10,318 nucleotides of DNA from Spirochaetaceae bacterium (GTDB lineage: Bacteria > Spirochaetota > Spirochaetia > DSM-27196 > Salinispiraceae), in NCBI GenBank assembly GCA_007129335.1, contig SKVS01000077.1, forward strand, positions 1-10,318, in the 5' to 3' direction. Position numbers and translations under genes: made by a program. This document shows, one piece after another, positions 5,933 through 10,318 of the stretch (position 1 is the first letter of the stretch; each line of letters starts with the position of its first letter). A model generated the notes under the pieces. That model did not search any database, was not told the origin of the DNA, and saw only the letters and a list, made by a program, of their open reading frames with translations.

Positions 5933-7570
5933 ATGGCAACAGAAGAAAAAAACAACATATTCTCCTGGCTCATCGGAATCTTTATGCCGAATGCTGACTT
6001 GGAACGGGAAAAACGCCGCCTTTTGAAGCAGATTGGCAAGGATCTGAACAAGCTCCGGTTCAAATTTTACAAACCAAAAGGGGAAATGGCCCTGCCCCAG
6101 CTTGCGAAATTCTTTTATGAAAATTATAAGGTAACCGCAAGCGCTTCGAATCTTCTGATGAATGCCGATCAAAGCGAAGCTTTAAAAGAAATTTGTATCG
6201 ATCACCACCTCACGGATGAACAGCGAACCCTGCAGGACAGCTTTACAGAAGCGGCAATCCGGGAAAAGGCTAAAAGTCTGGACGGGAAGTTTCTGGTAAA
6301 CAGGCTCAAAGAAGATTTGGTGACCTTCATTGCCGCATTCGATTCTACTACCGTCAAACAAATAAACGGCACCTACAACTACATTATGCGGTTTGTGAAC
6401 TTTGTCCGCTACGACTACTACTTTACTCTGAAGAAATATGACTCCACCCTGAGCGAAGGGGATGTGGCTGCAACGCCCCGGTTCGAGACCATTAACGGCG
6501 AATACGTCCTGGATGACCTGAAAGACTTTCTGGAAATCGCCATGCCCATTAACAAGGATGTTAACTGGGATTCGGTTTTCGACATTCTTGCCACCTACAA
6601 GGGAGTAGAGGTGGTAAACCGTCAGGCCTGGAACAAGATCCTTACCATGCTGAAAAATGTGGTTCACGCAGAAATTTTTGTACTTATAATCCGCCACCTG
6701 TCCCAGGATCCCTACTGGAAACCCGTAATCAACATGCCCAACCACCGGATTGTTGAGGGTTATATTACCAAGCTGAAAAACCAAACCGAGGCAGCGGTGC
6801 AGCGGATAGCCGAAGAAAAACGGGGGGCCAAGGTCGAAAAACTGGTGGAAATGGTGTTCGGCGGACCTGTTGCGCCCCGAATCAAGAACTATACCGACCG
6901 GGCCAGCTCAAGCTTCGGGCGGCGCATAAACATGACCTACACCCACACCCTTCCTATGAACTATTTAAAGGCATTTTTGCTGGACTTCTTCAAAAAGGAA
7001 ATCCGGGAGCTTCAGGACCTCCTGCTGGTCCGGGGAAAGTGGACCACCAATGTTCTCAGCCAGCAAATGTCCGACTACTACTATCAGGTGCTGGGCTTTT
7101 CCGACCAGCTGCTGGCCTTCGATGACAGCCTGGCTGATGAGGGTGAGATAGGATCGAAACTCAAACGGATGCTCGGCCGGGTAGTGGAGCGGGATGAGAG
7201 CACCACCAAGCCCGTCAAAACCATGATTACCGATATTAATTCCCGGGCCCAACGGATTATGTCCGAATCGGCCAATTCCCTCATTAGCTTCGGTAAGGGA
7301 ATTAAGAGCCTCATTGAGGATTATGACCGGGTAGACCACGAGCTCATTATAAACTGGAAAGAGCTTGCCAACATGTCCGATGTTCCCCTGAAAGAACGTC
7401 TGTCCGAGGACTACAAGCGGATTTACTACCTCATTCAGCTCCTGCAAATGTACGCTAAAGGGGGCGTTGGGGATTCAGGGGTTCAGGCAGAGGTGTCCGA
7501 AGAGGAAAGCGCTCAAAAAGCTGCAGCGGTTGCCCAGGCGGCGGACATCGATGCAGACGAACTGGACTGA
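5933..7570 (+). CDS. Large helical protein of unknown function, spirochaete-type family
   Basis: Codes for 545 residues. It has no signal peptide or clear membrane helix, though the N-terminus (NNIFSWLIGIFMPNADLEREKRRLLKQIGKDLNKLRFKFYK) starts with a short amphipathic hydrophobic stretch that could touch a membrane. The rest is predicted helical by eye, with many charged residues, and ends in an Ala/Glu-rich acidic tail (about residues 520-545). From memory it resembles a family of unknown function confined to spirochaetes (possibly the one named DUF5312); I could not verify this. The ATG at 5933 is the only credible start: a stop lies in frame at 5897 and no ATG, GTG or TTG lies between. It is the only plus-strand gene in the window, is divergent from the aminotransferase and convergent with the alkyltransferase, so it is its own transcription unit. 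Confidence 0.88.
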   Translation: MATEEKNNIFSWLIGIFMPNADLEREKRRLLKQIGKDLNKLRFKFYKPKGEMALPQLAKFFYENYKVTASASNLLMNADQSEALKEICIDHHLTDEQRTLQDSFTEAAIREKAKSLDGKFLVNRLKEDLVTFIAAFDSTTVKQINGTYNYIMRFVNFVRYDYYFTLKKYDSTLSEGDVAATPRFETINGEYVLDDLKDFLEIAMPINKDVNWDSVFDILATYKGVEVVNRQAWNKILTMLKNVVHAEIFVLIIRHLSQDPYWKPVINMPNHRIVEGYITKLKNQTEAAVQRIAEEKRGAKVEKLVEMVFGGPVAPRIKNYTDRASSSFGRRINMTYTHTLPMNYLKAFLLDFFKKEIRELQDLLLVRGKWTTNVLSQQMSDYYYQVLGFSDQLLAFDDSLADEGEIGSKLKRMLGRVVERDESTTKPVKTMITDINSRAQRIMSESANSLISFGKGIKSLIEDYDRVDHELIINWKELANMSDVPLKERLSEDYKRIYYLIQLLQMYAKGGVGDSGVQAEVSEEESAQKAAAVAQAADIDADELD

Positions 7571-7707
7571 ATGAGTTAATCAGGCTTCACGCCGCTTTTT
7601 TCCCTGCCGCAGTTGCACTGGTTCCGATAGGCTTTTCCTGCCGCCTTTGAGCAGTAGGGAGGGCACTGGGCGAATCAGGGGTTTTTTCTCATTGAGGGTT
7701 TGATGCG

Positions 7708-8301
7708 CTACTTCAGTTTCTGTGCATTTCCTGCTCTTTTCCACTCCAGCTTCAAAAGAGACTGTTTTAATGAAACCTGCTGTTCGCTGCTCAAACCGTC
7801 GGCACTGTATTTCCCCACCTTCCCCGAGGCCGGAAGAACCCGGTGACAGGGAACAAAAATCGGCAGAGGATTTTTTCCGACCGCATTTCCTACGGCCCGG
7901 GCAGCAAATCTGCGGCCAACTTTCTGAGCAATTTCGCCGTATGTCATGGTTTGCCCGAAATCAATTTTTAACAACCGGTTCCACACATCCTGCTGAAACT
8001 GGGTTCCCAAATCGGTTACCAGTTCCAGCTCGAAGGTTTTGCGATCGCTGTGGAAGTATTGATCCAGCTGAAAGGCAACCTCCCCGCAGGCGTACTTGTT
8101 CGGTTCAATAGTGTACTTCTGTGGATCCTGTTGAAAAACCCTGTCGCTGAATCCCGATCGGAACACCCCACCGGTTCGGGTAACCAGGAAATAAATTGGA
8201 CCCACGGGGCTGGGGTACACATGGGAAAAGAGGAGAATTTTTCCCGATCCCGGGCCGAGAGGCAGGGGATTAAGGGTTGAATGAATTTTATGATGACTCA
8301 T
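7708..8301 (-). CDS. ogt: Methylated-DNA--protein-cysteine methyltransferase (O6-alkylguanine repair)
   Basis: Codes for 197 residues. This suicide repair protein moves an alkyl group from O6-alkylguanine in DNA onto its own cysteine. The C-terminal DNA-binding domain is diagnostic: FQQDVWNRLLKIDFGQTMTYGEIAQKVGR (102-130), RAVGNAVGKNPLPIFVPCHRV (135-155) with acceptor Cys152 in PCHRV and R135 as the usual base-flipping arginine, and GKVGKYSADGLSSEQ downstream. Two spots depart from the commonest form: NAVG where NAN/NAI is usual, and GKYSADG where GGYxxG is usual. The N-terminal part is short and carries no Ada-type zinc site, so it is an Ogt-like stand-alone enzyme, not an Ada regulator. About 22 residues precede the first family strand, slightly long for the family. 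AAAGG lies 8-9 bases before the ATG. Its start is 15 bases after the stop of the small membrane-protein gene, so the two are probably co-transcribed. Confidence 0.95.
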   Translation of the reverse strand: MSHHKIHSTLNPLPLGPGSGKILLFSHVYPSPVGPIYFLVTRTGGVFRSGFSDRVFQQDPQKYTIEPNKYACGEVAFQLDQYFHSDRKTFELELVTDLGTQFQQDVWNRLLKIDFGQTMTYGEIAQKVGRRFAARAVGNAVGKNPLPIFVPCHRVLPASGKVGKYSADGLSSEQQVSLKQSLLKLEWKRAGNAQKLK

Positions 8302-8316
8302 TGATCAGGCCTTTTT

Positions 8317-8667
8317 CTAGAAATCGGACTCTTGAAAAACCGGTTTTTGGCTAAACGGTGTGGTGGTCAGTACCCCTGCCAAAATGAATACCGATCCACC
8401 CAGGGAAAAGCCGAGGGACAGTTTGCCAAACTCCCCCCAGTTGTTATTGCCCATGGTGTTCTGAACCAACGCCACCGAGCCGAAGGCTATACCCGCGGCA
8501 GCAAGCATTGCCCCATAAACGACCATTCCCTTGGAAATGTCCCGTACCTGAGCCTGGGGAAGGTTCGGTGAGGTGCGGGACTCAGCAAATAACGGGGCCC
8601 CTGCCATCAGAAAAACCATTAGCATGAGCATGAGCCGGGTCATTGTTTTTCTGACAGGGATTTTCAT
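8317..8667 (-). CDS. Small secreted/membrane protein of unknown function
   Basis: Codes for 116 residues and is not recognised. The N-terminus is a Sec signal peptide: KIPVRKTMTR, then LMLMLMVFLMAGAPL, with a probable cut after LFA at residue 28. The mature part has two hydrophobic stretches, about 48-68 (MVVYGAMLAAAGIAFGSVALV) and 83-102 (LSLGFSLGGSVFILAGVLTT), so it is likely a two-helix membrane protein with both ends outside. Gly/Ala/Ser spacing in both helices would suit helix packing. The ATG at 8667 has GGAGG 7 bases upstream; a second Met at residue 9 has no ribosome site. It lies upstream of, and 15 bases from, the alkyltransferase gene. A miniature transposable element sits about 80 bases upstream. 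Confidence 0.78.
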   Translation of the reverse strand: MKIPVRKTMTRLMLMLMVFLMAGAPLFAESRTSPNLPQAQVRDISKGMVVYGAMLAAAGIAFGSVALVQNTMGNNNWGEFGKLSLGFSLGGSVFILAGVLTTTPFSQKPVFQESDF

Positions 8668-8706
8668 GGTGGGGCCTCCGGGCAGTCATGGTGTCGGTAC
8701 TCACTA

Positions 8707-8735
8707 ACTATACAGCATTTTTTTGTCGGTTTCTA
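8707..8735 (-). promoter_or_regulatory. Possible promoter of the small membrane-protein/alkyltransferase pair
   Basis: On the minus strand a TATAGT -10 (8707-8712) matches 5/6. The hexamer 17 bases upstream (TAGAAA, 8730-8735) is poor as a -35. A start near 8700 would give a leader of about 33 bases. The miniature element's target duplication begins only 2 bases beyond this putative -35. Confidence 0.28.
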
Positions 8736-8736
8736 C

Positions 8737-8857
8737 AAGCATTTATCAGGGCAAACGCATATTACTTTGAATCTATAGTCATAAGCGAACTAGTTCTCCT
8801 GGGCTTACTTATTTTACACTTTCATTATTCACCCTGCGTTTGCCCTGAAGCATTTAT
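8737..8857. mobile_element. 101-bp miniature inverted-repeat transposable element with 10-bp target duplication
   Basis: CAGGGCAAACGCA (8747-8759) is the exact reverse complement of TGCGTTTGCCCTG (8835-8847), giving a 101-bp element with 13-bp perfect ends. Immediately outside each end is the same 10-base direct repeat, AAGCATTTAT (8737-8746 and 8848-8857), the signature of a target-site duplication. The interior is AT-rich, has no reading frame, and carries a 10-bp palindrome GAACTAGTTC (8787-8796) near the middle. It is therefore non-autonomous and needs a transposase from elsewhere. A 10-bp duplication is typical of IS4/IS231-like DDE transposases among others; the parent is not identifiable here. 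It lies in the gap between hflX and the small membrane-protein gene. Confidence 0.9.
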
Positions 8858-8867
8858 GCCCTGAAGC
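8841..8867. repeat. 11-base tandem direct repeat at the element's right end
   Basis: TGCCCTGAAGC occurs at 8841-8851 and again at 8857-8867, a 16-base period. The first copy spans the element's terminal repeat and the start of the target duplication; the second is in flanking DNA, a few bases after the hflX stop codon. It may be chance, or a remnant of an element end already present at the target. Confidence 0.6.
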
Positions 8868-8873
8868 TCGTAT

Positions 8874-10175
8874 TTACTGGGCTTCGGGAACCGGTTCCCG
8901 GTTTCCCTCCAGAGCATAGGGTTTCAGGGATTCAATAATCCTCCCCGGCACCCGGGCCTTCAGGCGAATGCCCTGTTCATCGTAGATTTTTTCATCCACC
9001 GAACCGTTTCTGTGACACATGGCTACCAGATCCTCCCGGGCAAAGGGCAGTCTCAAATCAACCTGAACCATGAGATTTTCCAGGAATTTCACCAGGTTTT
9101 TTCCCAGCTGTTCCAGTCCCTGTCCGGTTTTTGCGCTGATGAAAACCCCTTGAGGAAACCGCTGTTCCAAAAATTGCAGGGTCTGTTGGTCCATGGAGTC
9201 CACCTTATTAAACGCCAGAATTGCCGGAATTTCGTGAGCTCCAATTTCTTTCAGTACCTCCATGGTGGTGGTGAAGTGGTCAATAACCTCAGGATTACTC
9301 CCGTCCAGCAGGTGAATAAGCACATCGGCCCGCAGTGTTTCTTCCAGAGTTGAGTGAAATGCATCTACCAGGCCGTGGGGCAGCTTGCGGATGAATCCAA
9401 CCGTATCGGTCAGCAGCATGGTTCTTCCGGAACCCAGGTCGTACCGCCGGGTTGTGGGATCCAGGGTAGCAAACAGCTTATCTTCCACCAAAACGTCCGC
9501 CTGGGTAAGGGCCACCAGCAGGCTGGATTTTCCCGCATTGGTATACCCCACCAGGGCTGCAGTAGGCACCGGAACCGCTTCCCGGCTTTTGCGCAGGGTG
9601 GCCCGCTGCTTCTTTACCACCTGGAGTTCTGCTTTGGTGCGGGCAATTTTCTTTTCGGTTGCCCGGCGGTCCATTTCCAGCTGGGTTTCACCTTCGCCTC
9701 TGGTTCCTTTGGCTCCCCCTCGCTGGCGGCTGAGGTGTGTCCAGGCTCGGGTCAGTCGGGGCAGGCTGTATTCCAGCTGGGCAAGCTCTACCTGGAGCCT
9801 GGCTTCCCGGGTCTGGGCCCGTTGGGCGAATATGTCAATAATAATTTGCTGCCGGTCCACCACGGGGATCTTAGCCAGCCGCTCCCAGTTGCGCTGGTGG
9901 GTGGGGCTCAGTTCATCATCAAAGACAATGAAATCCACCTCCAGATCCTGGGCCAGCTGCACAATTTCCTCGGCCTTGCCGGTTCCCACATAGAGTTTCG
10001 GCTGGGCCTTGGTAACCCTGGCCATAATAGTATCTGCGGTTTCTGCTCCCAGGGTATCGACCAGGCGGGAAAGCTCTTCCAAATGGTCCCGGGCCTGCTG
10101 AGGGGTGGTGGTGTCATCCTGGATTCCGACCAGGAGTGCTCGTTGGGGTTTTCTTAGTTCTTCAAAATCGATCAT
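8874..10175 (-). CDS. hflX: HflX GTPase, ribosome-associated
   Basis: Codes for 433 residues, typical for HflX, a GTPase that binds the 50S subunit and can split stalled ribosomes under stress. The N-terminal HflX domain shows PKLYVGTGKAEEI (59-71), DDELSPTHQRNWE (86-98), DRQQIIIDIFAQRAQTREARLQVELAQL (107-134) and the Gly-rich RGGAKGTRGEGETQLEMDRR loop (152-171), followed by a charged coiled-coil hairpin. The GTPase domain has G1 GYTNAGKS (210-217), TLDPTTR (237-243), G3 DTVG (257-260), G4 NKVD (323-326) and G5 SAK (347-349). The ATG at 10175 has GGAG 9 bases upstream and gives the normal family start. The frame is open to a GTG at 10274, but that has no ribosome site and the added 33 residues do not fit the family. 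Upstream gene of the hflX-membrane protein-ogt group. Confidence 0.95.
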   Translation of the reverse strand: MIDFEELRKPQRALLVGIQDDTTTPQQARDHLEELSRLVDTLGAETADTIMARVTKAQPKLYVGTGKAEEIVQLAQDLEVDFIVFDDELSPTHQRNWERLAKIPVVDRQQIIIDIFAQRAQTREARLQVELAQLEYSLPRLTRAWTHLSRQRGGAKGTRGEGETQLEMDRRATEKKIARTKAELQVVKKQRATLRKSREAVPVPTAALVGYTNAGKSSLLVALTQADVLVEDKLFATLDPTTRRYDLGSGRTMLLTDTVGFIRKLPHGLVDAFHSTLEETLRADVLIHLLDGSNPEVIDHFTTTMEVLKEIGAHEIPAILAFNKVDSMDQQTLQFLEQRFPQGVFISAKTGQGLEQLGKNLVKFLENLMVQVDLRLPFAREDLVAMCHRNGSVDEKIYDEQGIRLKARVPGRIIESLKPYALEGNREPVPEAQ

Positions 10176-10200
10176 AAGGGTTTTCTCCACGGCCTGACCT

Positions 10201-10239
10201 ATGCTTATTGGTTTCAGTAATTGATATAACCAATAGCAT
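10201..10239. promoter_or_regulatory. Inverted repeat in the hflX leader
   Basis: ATGC-T-TATTGGTT (10201-10213) faces AACCAATA-GCAT (10228-10239): 12 paired bases with one bulged T and a 14-base AT-rich spacer. It lies 26-64 bases upstream of the hflX ATG, so it is either an operator dyad or a hairpin in the 5' leader. No T-run follows on the minus strand, so it is not a simple terminator. Function unknown. Confidence 0.4.
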
Positions 10240-10318
10240 CCTTTCGGTAGCCGTTCAGTTGTATTAAAGTTCACGAGGTGATGAGGAACCCGGTCATCAG
10301 GTCCGGTTAACTGCCGGC

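Noticed and set aside
6182..6784. 200-codon minus-strand frame opposite the 545-residue gene
   Set aside because: Shadow frame without ribosome site; the plus-strand frame is longer and protein-like.
7571..7707. Terminator between the convergent genes
   Set aside because: T-runs are present (near 7595 and 7681) but I found no stable GC-rich stem directly before either.
9354..10157. 267-codon plus-strand frame opposite hflX
   Set aside because: Antisense shadow of a well-defined GTPase; Gly/Gln/His-rich translation without a ribosome site.
10176..10274. 33-residue N-terminal extension of HflX from a GTG
   Set aside because: No ribosome site at the GTG, while GGAG precedes the ATG at 10175 and the family normally starts there.
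10276..10318. Possible tRNA end or terminator (AACCGG...CCGGGTT) at the right edge
   Set aside because: The stem is short with a bulge, no T-run follows, and no cloverleaf can be drawn from the visible bases.

Overview
The window reads as ordinary chromosomal DNA of a diderm bacterium, most likely a free-living spirochaete of the Spirochaeta/Treponema kind. The clues are a large, all-helical 545-residue protein that resembles a spirochaete-restricted family of unknown function, a secreted protein ending in a beta-barrel-type C-terminal strand with terminal Phe, a lipoprotein solute-binding protein and many lineage-specific hypotheticals. The assignment to a phylum is an inference from memory of families, not from a marker gene.

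Layout. Positions 1-249 hold no convincing gene but contain a 24-bp near-perfect palindrome. A 102-bp inverted-repeat element follows (250-351) and abuts the stop codon of a small secreted, probably outer-membrane protein (352-888, minus). Then, all on the minus strand, come a fumarylacetoacetate-hydrolase-family enzyme (999-1724), an unrecognised 406-residue protein (1828-3048), a second copy of the inverted-repeat element (about 3063-3167), a solute-binding lipoprotein (3169-4530) and a PLP-dependent aminotransferase (4527-5831). The aminotransferase and the lipoprotein overlap by 4 bases and are probably translationally coupled.

A divergent intergenic region (5832-5932) separates the aminotransferase from the 545-residue protein on the plus strand (5933-7570). 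Both genes lack a Shine-Dalgarno sequence and both have a promoter-like -35/-10 pair with 17-bp spacing placed so that transcripts would start within about 2-4 bases of the ATG, so both may be leaderless. Convergent to the 545-residue gene is a minus-strand cluster: the HflX GTPase (8874-10175), a small secreted/membrane protein (8317-8667) and an O6-alkylguanine-DNA alkyltransferase (7708-8301), the last two only 15 bases apart.

Between hflX and the small membrane-protein gene lies a textbook miniature transposable element: 101 bp, 13-bp perfect terminal inverted repeats, and an exact 10-bp direct repeat on both sides that looks like a target-site duplication. Together with the two 102-bp elements, the window carries two families of small non-autonomous repeats. 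These, and the paired leaderless promoters, are the most interesting things seen. I see no CRISPR array, phage, toxin-antitoxin, biosynthetic cluster or RNA gene.
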